Of a stretch of DNA of 44,280 nucleotides, positions 36,286-44,280 are shown piece after piece; the stretch's first letter is position 1; each line of letters begins with the position of its first letter. The DNA is from Verrucomicrobiales bacterium. Its GTDB lineage: Bacteria > Verrucomicrobiota > Verrucomicrobiia > Verrucomicrobiales > DEV007. The position numbers and the translations under genes were made by a program. The notes under the pieces are model-generated. The model was not told where the DNA came from, did not search any database, and was given only the letters and a program-made list of their open reading frames with translations. The stretch is taken from NCBI GenBank assembly GCA_029940475.1, contig JAPYUT010000033.1:1-44280 (forward strand). The letters are read 5' to 3'.

Positions 36286-39228
36286 ATGAACACCCGCACC
36301 GCACTCCTCGCTGCATCAGTCACGGGCATTGCCACCCTGCTCCTCATCGCCCGGGAGGACCCTCCCGAAAAATCACCTGAGACCCGTTTCCTTTCGAACA
36401 CCCGGCAGCTCACCTTCGCAGGTAAGCGCTCCGGTGAGGGTTACTTCAGCGGCGACGGGACGCAGATGATTTTCCAGAGCGAACGCGAACCCGGGAACCC
36501 CTTCTTCCAGATCTACCTCCTCGACCTTGAAACCGGAGACACCAACCGTGTGTCTCCCGGTTTCGGCAAAACCACCTGCGCGTGGATTCACCCGGATGGC
36601 GACCGTGTTCTTTTTGCCTCCTCCCACGGCGACAAGCAGGCAAAAGAAAAACAACAAGCTGAAATTGAGGACCGTAAAACCCGGCGCATCCGCAAGTATT
36701 CATGGGACTACGATGAAAATTACGACATTTGGCAAACCCAAACCGATGGTTCCAGGCCAATCAACCTGACCAAGGCGCGCGGTTACGATGCCGAAGGCTC
36801 ATATTCTCCGGACGGCAGGTGGATCGCCTTCGCCTCCAACCGCCAGGCTTACCAGCGCAAGCTCACCAAGAAGGAGCAGCAACGCTTCAAGATTGACAAG
36901 TCCTACTTCATGGACCTTTACCTGATGCGGGCCGACGGTTCCGAAGTCAGGCGTCTCACCAAAACCCCAGGATACGATGGCGGGCCGTTTTTCTCACCGG
37001 ACGGGAAAGCCATCTGCTGGCGACGTTTTTCGGAGAAGGGCGATACCGCGGAGATCTTCACCATGGAGATAGACAGCGGAAAGGAAAGGCAACTGACATC
37101 CATCGGGGCACTGTCATGGGCCCCGTTCTTCCACCCAAGCAGCGACTATTTGATCTTCGCCACCAACAGGCACGGGTTCGGGAATTTTGAGCTCTACCTC
37201 ATCGACATCAACGGCTACAAGGAACCTGTCCGGGTAACCCACACCGATGGCTTTGACGGACTGCCCGCCTTCCTTCCCGATGGCAAGTCCATGGCCTGGA
37301 CCACAAACCGCAACGCGGCAAAACAATCACAGATATTCCTCGCCAACTGGAACCACCAAGTTGCGCTGGATGCTCTCAATGCCAGTCCCAAACGCTCTGC
37401 CGTCATCCCGGAAGCTCAAACAAGTGCGGCAATCACTGCCGGGGACATCCGTTCCCATGTCGAATATCTCGCCAGCGAGCAACTTCAGGGAAGACTCACC
37501 GGCACCGAGGGCGAAATCAAGGCCACGCAATATGTTGCGAATTATTTCAAGAAAATCGGACTCGAGCCAGGCGGGGACAAGGGAACATATTTCCAGAGCT
37601 TTGAATTCACTGCCGGTATTGACCTGGGAAAAAACAATCGCATCACGTGGAAAAATGCCGATTCCAAGCCTGAACTCAACAAGGACTGGCGGCCGCTCTC
37701 GTTCACCAGAACCGGCACCATCGATCCCGCCGCCATCGTCTTTGCAGGCTACGGACTTGAAGTCCCTGAAGGACAGGATGAAAACGGTGAAAACCACGAA
37801 CTCTACAGTTCCTACTTCCACCTTGATGTGAAAGACAAGTGGGTTCTCATCCTGCGCTATATGCCGGAGGATCTCTCGCCGGGCGAACGCCGCCGCTTCG
37901 CCCGATTCTCAAACCTCCGCTACAAGACACTCATCGCCCGTCAAAAAGGAGCGCGAGGCATCATTGTGGTATCCGGTCCAAACGCGAAAGTCAAAAGCCA
38001 GCTCGTTCCCCTGGGAACTGATGCCAGCATGTCGGATTCCGGCATCGCCGCCATCTCGATTACCGACAACACCGCTGACAAACTGCTCAAGTCCGGCGGC
38101 ATCAGCAAGACTTTAAAGCAACTGCAAACCGATCTGGATGCCGGCAAAATGCAGTCCGGCATCGTATTGAAAGACATCAAGCTCGGCGCCACCCTCAGCA
38201 TTGCCCAGGAAAAACGCACCGGGCGCAATGTCCTCGGGGTTATTCCTGCAGATGACCCGCACGCTCCGGCGGTATTGATCGGCGCCCACGTCGACCACCT
38301 GGGAGCCGAGATCGGCCCCGGGTCACGGGCCAGCGGTGATGAGGATTCCTCCATTCATTATGGCGCAGACGATAACGCGTCAGGAACCGCCGGCCTCATG
38401 GAAATTGCTGAATATCTAACCGACCTGAAAGCAAAAGGGAAACTCCCCCTTAAACGTGCCGCCATATTCGCCGCCTGGTCCGGTGAGGAACTCGGCCTGC
38501 TCGGATCCTCGCACTACGTGCGCAAAGCCGCCGGGATGTTCTTCGGTGACGAGGATGCCAAGCTCGACAAGCTCTTTGCCGCCGCGCTCAACATGGACAT
38601 GATCGGCCGCTTCGATAAATCACTTGTATTGCAGGGCGTTGGCTCCAGTGCCAGCTGGCCGGCGGAAATCGAAAAACGTAATGCCCCCCTTGGGCTTTCC
38701 ATTGTCACGCAGGCCGACTCCTACCTTGCCACTGACGCCACCAGTTTTTATCTTCGTGGTGTGCCTATCCTCAATGCCTTTACAGGAGCCCATGAGGACT
38801 ATCACACGCCTCTGGACACTCCTGATAAACTCAACTATGAGGGAGCTGAAAAAACCACCAGGTTCATGGCGCTGGTTACCCGCGGCCTCCTGCTCTCCGC
38901 GGACACCCCCGGTTACATCGCCATGGAAAAACCCGAGGAGCAAGGTGCCCGTGGCGGCCTGCGTGCCTACCTCGGGACGATTCCCGACTATTCCCAGGGG
39001 GATATTGTCGGCGTCAAGCTCAGTGGGGTTACCAAGGGGGCACCGGCAGACAAGGCGGGAGTAAAGGGTGGTGACATCATTACCACCCTCGCCGGCAAGG
39101 AACTCAAGAACATCTACGACTACACCTATGTGCTCGGTGCCCTTAAGATTGGCGAGGAAACCACGATAGAGGTGCAACGTAAGGAAAAGACACTCAGTTT
39201 AAAGATTACTCCCGGGTCGCGCGACTAG
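36286..39228 (+). CDS. M28 zinc peptidase with TolB-like propeller, PA and PDZ domains
   Basis: 980 residues from the ATG at 36286 (AGG five bases ahead). A signal peptide or anchor (about 1-22) leads to a TolB/PD40 six-bladed propeller (about 30-360; repeats with SPDGRWIAFASN and SPDGKAICW). A PA-like segment (KGARGIIVVSG) precedes the M28 catalytic domain. The zinc ligands and catalytic residues are readable: H668 and D670 in GAHVDHLG, D695/D696 in GADDNASG, E734 and E735 in WSGEELG, D771 in NMDMIG and H840 in DYHTPLD. A C-terminal PDZ domain (about 870-970) ends the protein. It is probably a periplasmic or surface aminopeptidase; the propeller may gate or bind peptides. Confidence 0.9.
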   Translation: MNTRTALLAASVTGIATLLLIAREDPPEKSPETRFLSNTRQLTFAGKRSGEGYFSGDGTQMIFQSEREPGNPFFQIYLLDLETGDTNRVSPGFGKTTCAWIHPDGDRVLFASSHGDKQAKEKQQAEIEDRKTRRIRKYSWDYDENYDIWQTQTDGSRPINLTKARGYDAEGSYSPDGRWIAFASNRQAYQRKLTKKEQQRFKIDKSYFMDLYLMRADGSEVRRLTKTPGYDGGPFFSPDGKAICWRRFSEKGDTAEIFTMEIDSGKERQLTSIGALSWAPFFHPSSDYLIFATNRHGFGNFELYLIDINGYKEPVRVTHTDGFDGLPAFLPDGKSMAWTTNRNAAKQSQIFLANWNHQVALDALNASPKRSAVIPEAQTSAAITAGDIRSHVEYLASEQLQGRLTGTEGEIKATQYVANYFKKIGLEPGGDKGTYFQSFEFTAGIDLGKNNRITWKNADSKPELNKDWRPLSFTRTGTIDPAAIVFAGYGLEVPEGQDENGENHELYSSYFHLDVKDKWVLILRYMPEDLSPGERRRFARFSNLRYKTLIARQKGARGIIVVSGPNAKVKSQLVPLGTDASMSDSGIAAISITDNTADKLLKSGGISKTLKQLQTDLDAGKMQSGIVLKDIKLGATLSIAQEKRTGRNVLGVIPADDPHAPAVLIGAHVDHLGAEIGPGSRASGDEDSSIHYGADDNASGTAGLMEIAEYLTDLKAKGKLPLKRAAIFAAWSGEELGLLGSSHYVRKAAGMFFGDEDAKLDKLFAAALNMDMIGRFDKSLVLQGVGSSASWPAEIEKRNAPLGLSIVTQADSYLATDATSFYLRGVPILNAFTGAHEDYHTPLDTPDKLNYEGAEKTTRFMALVTRGLLLSADTPGYIAMEKPEEQGARGGLRAYLGTIPDYSQGDIVGVKLSGVTKGAPADKAGVKGGDIITTLAGKELKNIYDYTYVLGALKIGEETTIEVQRKEKTLSLKITPGSRD

Positions 39229-39292
39229 CAGGATCCGACCCTTATTTGTATCTCAATCGCCTGCATCAAAACAGTAGGCATTATAAACAGCA

Positions 39293-39904
39293 ATGATCTC
39301 ATCACAGGATGCCCTCAAAAGCCTGCGTGAAGGCAATATCCGGTTTGTGTCAGCAAGCCATGATAAAAACACGCCGGGAAATAGTCCGCATCAATTCAGT
39401 GCCCTCGACCGGCAGGAACCTTTCGCCATCATCCTTGGATGCTCAGACTCACGTGTTCCTTCAGAAATTGTCTTTGACCAGGGACTCGGGGACCTGTTTG
39501 TCATCCGGGTTGCCGGCAACATCGTGGCGCCGTCGCAAATCGGCAGCGTTGAGTTTGCCGCGGAACAATTCGGTACCCGGCTCGTTGTCGTCCTGGGACA
39601 CACCATGTGCGGCGCAATCCAGGCCACCCTTGAAGAACTGCAAAACCCGACGGAACCCCGATCAAAAAATCTTCATGCCATTGTCAACCGCATCAGTCCG
39701 TCCCTGGAATCCCTGCTCACAACAGACCGGCAGGAAGATCCGGAGATCCTCCTCAATCTGGCCATGCGTAAAAATGTCCAGAACTCGGTGCACCAGCTCC
39801 ATCATCAATCGCCAATCCTCAAAAAACAAATAGATGAGGGTGCCCTCACGGTTGTTGGCGCCGAATACTGCATGGAGAGCGGAATCGTGAATTTCTTCGA
39901 TTAA
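39293..39904 (+). CDS. beta-class carbonic anhydrase
   Basis: 203 residues. Zinc ligands and catalytic dyad: C50, D52 and R54 in GCSDSRVP, H103 and C106 in LGHTMCGA. VIRVAGN and the C-terminal VVGAEYCMESGIV are typical of the plant/bacterial beta family. It has no signal peptide, so it is probably cytosolic. It interconverts carbon dioxide and bicarbonate. No transporter of the SulP type is fused or adjacent. A histidine-rich secreted protein is encoded about 300 bases downstream. Confidence 0.93.
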   Translation: MISSQDALKSLREGNIRFVSASHDKNTPGNSPHQFSALDRQEPFAIILGCSDSRVPSEIVFDQGLGDLFVIRVAGNIVAPSQIGSVEFAAEQFGTRLVVVLGHTMCGAIQATLEELQNPTEPRSKNLHAIVNRISPSLESLLTTDRQEDPEILLNLAMRKNVQNSVHQLHHQSPILKKQIDEGALTVVGAEYCMESGIVNFFD

Positions 39905-40213
39905 CGAGGAAATTCGACAAGCAAAAGATGCTTTGACGGTCAAAATACCGGCTGAAGTATTCATGGACTGCAGGATCATCCGCCCCGTCCCCTGCCTCGC
40001 ACTGTTGATTCTCGGTTCATCCGGGGCATGGCACCAGGGACAGGAACACCCGTAGATTGTGGTCCACAAGAAGCAACATGGCAGGTAAACCTTCAGCTTT
40101 GATGCATGAACAGGCGGAACTTTCGTCCTTTTTAAAACTTTATTTGAATGTATCCGGCAGCATTCACGTCCTATGGACTGACAACTTATTGTGAACCCGA
40201 AAATCCAGATATC
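39905..40213. other. gene-poor gap between carbonic anhydrase and His-rich gene
   Basis: About 310 bases. Apart from the 30-codon frame at 39963 I see no gene, no clear promoter and no strong hairpin. A long minus-strand frame crossing it (39662-40402) is a shadow with no recognisable content. Confidence 0.5.
39963..40055 (+). CDS. possible 30-residue peptide, weakly supported
   Basis: A short ATG frame between the carbonic anhydrase and the His-rich gene with a hydrophobic centre (CLALLILGSSGAW). No good ribosome site is seen; I do not recognise it. It may be chance. Confidence 0.15.
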   Translation: MDCRIIRPVPCLALLILGSSGAWHQGQEHP

Positions 40214-40792
40214 ATGAAAATGAAATGCACCCTCATTCCCGCGGTAATAGCTACAGCCATCACCCTGAACCTCACTTCCACCAATGCCGGCGCAGCTTAC
40301 TGCAGTGGCTTCAGCAGCTATGCCCACAGGATTAATGCCATCGCCCAGGAACTGAGCCATGAGTTCAGCATACACTATCGCCATTTGGATGCCTACCGCC
40401 ACCTGCGCTCGGATATTTCACAGGTAATCAGCGAGGCTCGCCACATTGACCGCCTGTCGCATAACTCGCATGCCTCACTGCGCCACATCATCACCGACCT
40501 GGGTGATCTCGACCGCCTGTCACACCACATGCATGAGGTCGTTGACAGTGCCGAGAACAGCCACTGGAGAGGACATGCCCACGGAGACACCCGGCACGTC
40601 CACCGCTTGCTGAGTTCACTCAACAGCAGCATCCATTCAATGCAGCGCCTCTCCGAGCAGCTCAACCACCATGAAAGCCGCCATCATCTTGACCACTTTG
40701 ACAACCGGTCACTGCACGGGCGCCATCGGCAGCACAGTTCCCTGAGCTTCGCCTCCGGCCTGCTGCGCATCGCCTTCAGCGCACATCGCTAA
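40214..40792 (+). CDS. histidine-rich helical secreted protein, function unknown
   Basis: 192 residues from the ATG at 40214; an upstream in-frame ATG at 40148 would precede the clear signal peptide (about 1-28, cleavage near NAGAA). The mature part has about 27 His and little else unusual. A degenerate helical repeat recurs: ARHIDRLSHNSH, LGDLDRLSHHMH, then HSMQRLSEQLNHH. This suggests a coiled or bundle structure able to bind metal. There is one Cys near the mature N-terminus and no known domain that I recognise. A strong terminator follows. Proximity to a zinc enzyme suggests a zinc role, but that is speculation. Confidence 0.7.
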   Translation: MKMKCTLIPAVIATAITLNLTSTNAGAAYCSGFSSYAHRINAIAQELSHEFSIHYRHLDAYRHLRSDISQVISEARHIDRLSHNSHASLRHIITDLGDLDRLSHHMHEVVDSAENSHWRGHAHGDTRHVHRLLSSLNSSIHSMQRLSEQLNHHESRHHLDHFDNRSLHGRHRQHSSLSFASGLLRIAFSAHR

Positions 40793-40832
40793 TATTGTTA
40801 AAACAATAAACACTTAAAAAAACACACATCAA

Positions 40833-40866
40833 AAGCGGCGCCCCGCAAAGGGCGCCGCTTCTGTTT
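40833..40866 (+). terminator. strong intrinsic terminator after the His-rich gene
   Basis: An 11-bp perfect GC-rich stem, AAGCGGCGCCC at 40833-40843 with GGGCGCCGCTT at 40850-40860, around a six-base loop, followed by CTGTTT. The T-tract is short but the stem is very stable. It begins 40 bases after the stop codon. Confidence 0.85.
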
Positions 40867-41028
40867 AGTGAACTTATTGCCTGTAATGAACTTGCACACT
40901 CCTTCAGGCATGGACAGCGGGAAAAAAAGTGATCAGACGGCCCTGCATTCACAGAGCCGCCTTTTCACTCAACCTAAACAAGGCACACGATTACCATGGC
41001 AGGATCGTGCTTATGCCTACTATGAAGA

Positions 41029-41214
41029 CTACGTGAAACGCTGCGAAGTTCTATCTGTGGAATCTGCCTCTGTCGATTCGATTCCAAGTTCCTGTAGTTT
41101 CCTGTCAAAACGGGCCGATTCACGGCCCAACTCGTTGATGAGGGCAAGCAGGGTGGCGTTTAAAAAGAACTCCTTAAGGAGTGCTTTTTGTCTGGGGGAC
41201 TTTTGCACTGTCAT
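41029..41214 (-). CDS. possible 61-residue helical protein
   Basis: From the ATG at 41214 the minus strand encodes a short protein whose middle looks like an amphipathic helix (ALLKEFFLNATLLALINELG, then RFDRKLQELGIE). The composition is protein-like, but the ribosome site is weak, and a near-perfect palindrome lies inside the frame. I do not recognise the family; a small antitoxin-like or regulator role is only a guess. Confidence 0.3.
   Translation of the reverse strand: MTVQKSPRQKALLKEFFLNATLLALINELGRESARFDRKLQELGIESTEADSTDRTSQRFT
41162..41189. repeat. 28-base near-perfect palindrome
   Basis: AAAAAG at 41162-41167 and CTTTTT at 41184-41189 flank a perfect 14-base palindrome ACTCCTTAAGGAGT (41169-41182), with one A/G mismatch pair. 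As RNA it gives a five-pair stem with loop TTAA followed by CTTTTT on both strands, so it could be a bidirectional terminator. As DNA it could be an operator. Confidence 0.6.
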
Positions 41215-41761
41215 ACCAATATATGACAACAACACCTGTCCCCCGTTCAAAAGATTATTACATCGGTTGAAGCCAGAAAAAAAAACGCGGAAACTCAAGC
41301 CCTGCATGTCCCGGGTATGAACCGAACATGAACGAATCTCCATTCCCTGATATCCGTTTCACAACTTTTCAACCTGCCGGAGAAAAGCTTCAGCTCTCCA
41401 TGCAATCATCATCACTTATATTTTGGCCTAATGTGAAACGATTTCCTCTCACGTATTCATTCTCTCATACCCGCGCAAGGATGCCCGACCATGAGCAAAT
41501 GACACTCTCATGTAAGGCGGCAATAAAATGCTTCTGCAGGAAAAGTAATTCAACCGGTATCACCTTACTGTAGAGCCTGCGTGTTCCCACTTTAATGGAC
41601 CTGTTGATCTCCCTGGCCCTGCTCATCACAAACTCCGGGAGTGGAAAATCATGGGCAAGCTGGCAAGCAGATCGATTGCCAGGTTGCTCTTTCTAGCAGA
41701 TGTCAAAGCATCGTTGATGCGGAACTTGCTTCCATTGCCAGCTTGGTGTCCTCTTGCATCA

Positions 41762-42784
41762 GTGATCGGCTACTACCTGCACGACCTGAGTCCATTCCTG
41801 GTCCGATTCGGTGAATCCATGGGAATCCGCTGGTATGGACTGGCCTATGTAGCCGGGTTCCTGGCAGGATTCCTGCTGCTCAGGAATTTCTGCCGGCGCG
41901 GCTATTGCGAACTGGCGCATTCCCAGGTCGGCGACTTCATCACCATGGCAGCCCTTCTCGGCGTCATGCTCGGCGGACGGATCGGCTATATGCTGTTCTA
42001 CAATTTCGATGCCTTCATCCAGAACCCGGTAATTTTCTTCTACTTCCTGCAGGGCGGCATGGCAAGTCACGGTGGAATCCTTGGCCTTGTGGCCTTTACT
42101 TACATATTTGCCAGGAAAAAGAGAATCAGTTGGCGTGGCATTGGCGACAACCTGTGCACTGTCGCCCCCATTGGACTTTGCTTCGGGAGGATTGCCAACT
42201 TCATCAACGGTGAGCTTTACGGCAGGAAAACAGACCTTCCCTGGGCGGTCCAGTTCCCGGAGGAAATCCGCGAAAACAACTTCCTGTCCCCGAACGGATT
42301 GAATCGTGCTGACCTTGGACGTGAACTGGCTCCTCTCAACATTCCGTCCTCACAACTACCGGGCAACAACGAATCAATCAGCCATAACGACACTGAAATC
42401 ATCGAAGCCGTGCGTGACAACGAGTCGGTCCAGGAAATCCTCCGGGAATATCTCAATGCCCGGCATCCATCCCAAATCTATCAGGCACTGCTGGAGGGAG
42501 TCGCGCTTTTCCTCATCCTCTATTTGCTTCGTTGCGGATTCCCAAAACTCCGACAGGGCATTCTCACCGGTATTTTCTTTGTCGGCTACGCACTTTTCAG
42601 GATCATCGGGGAACAATTCCGGGAACCTGCAGATGGTTACGTGGGTATCTTTACCCGCGGCCAATTCCTGTCACTGTTCATGGTGGCAGTCGGACTGGCA
42701 TTCATCCTTTCGGCATTCCTTTGGCCACATAGACAACGCTTACTGCATACAGGATCAGGAAATCAGCCTGAGGAACATCAGTAA
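41762..42784 (+). CDS. lgt: prolipoprotein diacylglyceryl transferase
   Basis: 340 residues from a GTG at 41762, chosen because the normal Lgt N-terminus (IGYYLHDLSPFLVRFG) begins there. Open starts upstream at 41651 and 41717 give untypical extensions. It transfers the diacylglyceryl group from phosphatidylglycerol to the lipobox Cys of prolipoproteins, in the inner membrane. Motifs: IRWYGLAYV, ASHGGILG (catalytic His loop), GRIANFINGELYG (signature), HPSQIYQALLEG. About seven helices are visible. A hydrophilic insert of about 60 residues (after LSPNGLNRADLG) carries many acidic residues. The Pal-like lipoprotein in this window would be one of its substrates. Confidence 0.92.
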   Translation: MIGYYLHDLSPFLVRFGESMGIRWYGLAYVAGFLAGFLLLRNFCRRGYCELAHSQVGDFITMAALLGVMLGGRIGYMLFYNFDAFIQNPVIFFYFLQGGMASHGGILGLVAFTYIFARKKRISWRGIGDNLCTVAPIGLCFGRIANFINGELYGRKTDLPWAVQFPEEIRENNFLSPNGLNRADLGRELAPLNIPSSQLPGNNESISHNDTEIIEAVRDNESVQEILREYLNARHPSQIYQALLEGVALFLILYLLRCGFPKLRQGILTGIFFVGYALFRIIGEQFREPADGYVGIFTRGQFLSLFMVAVGLAFILSAFLWPHRQRLLHTGSGNQPEEHQ

Positions 42785-43032
42785 AACACTTCTACAGGCT
42801 CATAGACTTACAGGTCTACAAGCTCATGAGTTCGAGGAAATCTGCTTATCGCGGCTCGTAATAAGTTCCTGCTATCCCTGCTATTACAAGGATTTCCATG
42901 CTGCAAGATCCCCTAAATCAACAGGCTGAAATCAGTTTAGCAGAACATTCTAATTTTATTTGAAATTGTTGAAAATATGGAAGACTTTAATATTCTATTC
43001 AGAAAATCTCTAATATCGAGATCTGTTATCAA
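42785..43032. other. intergenic region upstream of exbB-like gene with promoter
   Basis: About 250 bases, A/T-rich in the second half. Near the start two imperfect copies of CTACAGGCTCATAG (second copy CTACAAGCTCATGAG) lie close together. A candidate promoter is TTGAAA (42969-42974), 16 bases, TATTCT (42991-42996), for the downstream gene. No gene is seen here. Confidence 0.5.
42969..42996 (+). promoter_or_regulatory. candidate promoter of the exbB/exbD-like operon
   Basis: TTGAAA then 16 bases then TATTCT (five of six and four of six consensus matches), about 37 bases ahead of the ATG at 43033, in an A/T-rich stretch. Confidence 0.35.
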
Positions 43033-43941
43033 ATGTCGGCTGTTTACACCTCTTTCATTGAATTTAATCCATTTATCGCCAACGGGTTAACATTCGCTTT
43101 CGAAAAATCCACGACAACCGGAATCGCGATTTGCGTGGCTCTTTTCGTCTTATCCAGTTTCAGTTGGGCGGTAATGATCACCAAATTCCTGATGGTCAGG
43201 CGGGTAAAGCGTCAAAGCACTGAATTTATTGAAGCTTTTCACCGGCATCATGATCCGCTTCAGCTTTGGCAAAGCAATGAAGCTGCAAGCGATGTTCCGA
43301 TTGCTCATCTCTACCGTGCAGGAGCACGCGAGATGCTCCATCACCTGACCGGCAATCCGGAAAAGCAGGAGGATCAGTTCGCTGCCAATCTTGAGATAAC
43401 CGGAAAACTCAAGCCGAGTCAGATGAATCCGATCGAATGTGCAATGGATCAATCGATTGGAAAAAACATGGGGCGCATGGAAAGCCAGATGGGATTACTG
43501 GCAACCGCCGTGAGCGGTGCCCCGTTCCTGGGCCTGCTTGGTACCGTGTGGGGGGTCATGGACACCTTTAGCGGCGTCGCCACCGCGGCCGGCGCCGCCA
43601 GCATGAAAACAATGGCGCCCGGCGTTTCCGCCGCTTTACTGACCACCGTCATTGCATTGCTGGTGGCTATACCGGCAATGTTTGGCTATAATTACCTTGT
43701 CAACAGCATCAGGGGCTTGATAGCCAACCTTGATAACTTCCGCAACGAGTTGCACACGGCATTTGAACGCTGGTATGTTGATCATGGCCGCATTGCCTCA
43801 ACTCCCACGGTCACAGGACGCCGCCTGAGTGCCTCTGATCTAGTCAACGGCACTCTTCCGGTAAACAATCCGCAACCCGGACATCGCATCGTCAAGCGGG
43901 AACCCATCACCGCAGACGAACATCTGGGACTCGAAGCTTAA
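43033..43941 (+). CDS. ExbB/TolQ-type proton channel protein
   Basis: 302 residues. The first membrane helix (about 30-55) is followed by a large cytoplasmic loop. The two C-terminal helices contain the family signature: GLLATAVSGAPFLGLLGTVWGVM, then APGVSAALLTTVIALLVAIPAMFGYN. It forms, with an ExbD/TolR-type partner encoded 18 bases downstream, the motor that uses the proton gradient to energise TonB or Tol complexes. The C-terminus has a 60-residue soluble tail not usual in E. coli ExbB. Whether it serves TonB or Tol cannot be told; the Pal-like lipoprotein elsewhere in the window would suit a Tol role. Confidence 0.88.
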   Translation: MSAVYTSFIEFNPFIANGLTFAFEKSTTTGIAICVALFVLSSFSWAVMITKFLMVRRVKRQSTEFIEAFHRHHDPLQLWQSNEAASDVPIAHLYRAGAREMLHHLTGNPEKQEDQFAANLEITGKLKPSQMNPIECAMDQSIGKNMGRMESQMGLLATAVSGAPFLGLLGTVWGVMDTFSGVATAAGAASMKTMAPGVSAALLTTVIALLVAIPAMFGYNYLVNSIRGLIANLDNFRNELHTAFERWYVDHGRIASTPTVTGRRLSASDLVNGTLPVNNPQPGHRIVKREPITADEHLGLEA

Positions 43942-43959
43942 TTAAACAGAAGGGAAAGC

Positions 43960-44280
43960 ATGCGCCACGCCCGTCACCGACATTCCCTGAGTTCACTCTC
44001 CGAGTTGAATATCACCCCGTTACTGGATCTGGCATTCGTGCTGCTGATTATCTTCATGATTACCGCCCCGTTCCTTGCAGAAAGTGCCGACCTTATCATT
44101 CCGTCAAGCAAGGCATCCAACGAAGCCGTTGATCCCTCAAAAGTGTTCACCGTCTCAATCGACAAATACCGGTTAACGCAACTCGACGGGGCACCGGTCG
44201 AATATGCCGACCTGCCATCGGAAATACGTCAACTCAAGTCGCAGCACCCCGACATGGGAATCGTCATTAAGGCTCACAGT
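43960..44280 (+). CDS. ExbD/TolR-type protein, 3' end outside window
   Basis: Read from the ATG at 43960, with AAGGGA seven bases upstream; the first 107 residues are in the window. A basic, His-rich cytoplasmic N-terminus is followed by a single membrane helix, LNITPLLDLAFVLLIIFMIT, with the essential Asp at residue 23, and the start of the periplasmic domain (VFTVSIDKYRLTQLDG). It is the partner of the ExbB-type protein just upstream and probably co-translated with it. The C-terminus is cut off by the window edge. Confidence 0.88.
   Translation, partial: MRHARHRHSLSSLSELNITPLLDLAFVLLIIFMITAPFLAESADLIIPSSKASNEAVDPSKVFTVSIDKYRLTQLDGAPVEYADLPSEIRQLKSQHPDMGIVIKAHS

Larger units (their letters stand above)
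40867..41650. other. gene-poor region before lgt
   Basis: Nearly 800 bases with no confident gene. Plus-strand frames at 40868-41320 (150 codons) and 41328-41573 (81 codons) have no recognisable content. The best coding candidate is a 61-codon minus-strand frame at 41029-41214, which contains a hairpin (41112-41117 with 41123-41128) and a large palindrome (41162-41189). It may be a decayed or regulatory region. Confidence 0.5.

Noticed and set aside
39662..40402. 246-codon minus-strand frame across carbonic anhydrase and the His-rich gene
   Set aside because: It crosses two supported plus-strand genes and has no recognisable content.
40868..41320. 150-codon plus-strand frame after the strong terminator
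   Set aside because: No ribosome site, no recognisable domain and a low-complexity, basic C-terminus; not supported as a gene.
42306..42929. 207-codon plus-strand frame overlapping lgt
   Set aside because: It lies in another frame of a clear lgt gene; its extension past lgt has no family likeness.

Overview
The window looks like chromosomal DNA of a Verrucomicrobiota-like (PVC group) bacterium. The evidence is the gene content: a planctomycete-type cytochrome (PSCyt1/DUF1549) protein, a Tat-exported DUF1501 remnant, a two-domain DUF1080 protein, a formylglycine sulfatase, a PVC-type SGNH/sorbosone-dehydrogenase-like propeller protein ending in a cupredoxin, a thioester alpha-2-macroglobulin, and a Gram-negative envelope set (Pal-like lipoprotein, Lgt, ExbB/ExbD). 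The phylum is an inference from these families; I cannot place the genus. I saw no tRNA, rRNA, CRISPR array, insertion sequence or phage gene.

Layout. (1) 1-12442, all on the minus strand: a partial PSCyt1/DUF1549 protein, a secreted HExxH metallopeptidase carrying an S4-like insertion, the large SGNH-propeller-HEAT-cupredoxin protein, an alpha/beta hydrolase, two GNAT proteins, a KDPG-type aldolase, and a tandem pair of 409-residue membrane-anchored helical proteins that also share their leader DNA. (2) 12533-15381: a TauD/TfdA-type dioxygenase convergent with an SLC13-type transporter. (3) 15362-18451, plus strand: an ABC exporter with an extra N-terminal domain, a DUF1854 protein and a DUF3820 protein. 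The first two resemble the pair known as cyanophycin-metabolism-associated, but no cyanophycin synthetase is in view. (4) 18578-24778: a 2066-residue alpha-2-macroglobulin, convergent with a membrane sulfatase-like (LtaS/EptA-type) protein at 24810-27173. (5) 27555-30537: Pal-like lipoprotein, PtsN-type EIIA, arginyl-tRNA synthetase. (6) 30625-36116, one tightly packed run: a truncated DUF1501 gene, a lone cyclic-nucleotide-binding domain, an internally deleted GH81 glucanase, a sulfatase, a DUF1080 protein and a PQQ-type propeller. It reads as a polysaccharide-breakdown operon in which two members have decayed. (7) 36286-44280: an M28 peptidase with TolB-like and PDZ domains, a beta-carbonic anhydrase, a histidine-rich secreted protein with a strong terminator, a gene-poor stretch, lgt, exbB and the start of exbD.

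Themes are extracytoplasmic degradation of sulfated polysaccharide and protein, envelope defence and energisation, and small-molecule uptake. The most unusual items are the S4-like domain inserted between the zinc-ligand motifs of the metallopeptidase, the GH81 gene that has kept only its two ends, the paralogue pair with a conserved leader, and the histidine-rich repeat protein beside the carbonic anhydrase. All functional calls rest on reading motifs by eye; no database search was possible.
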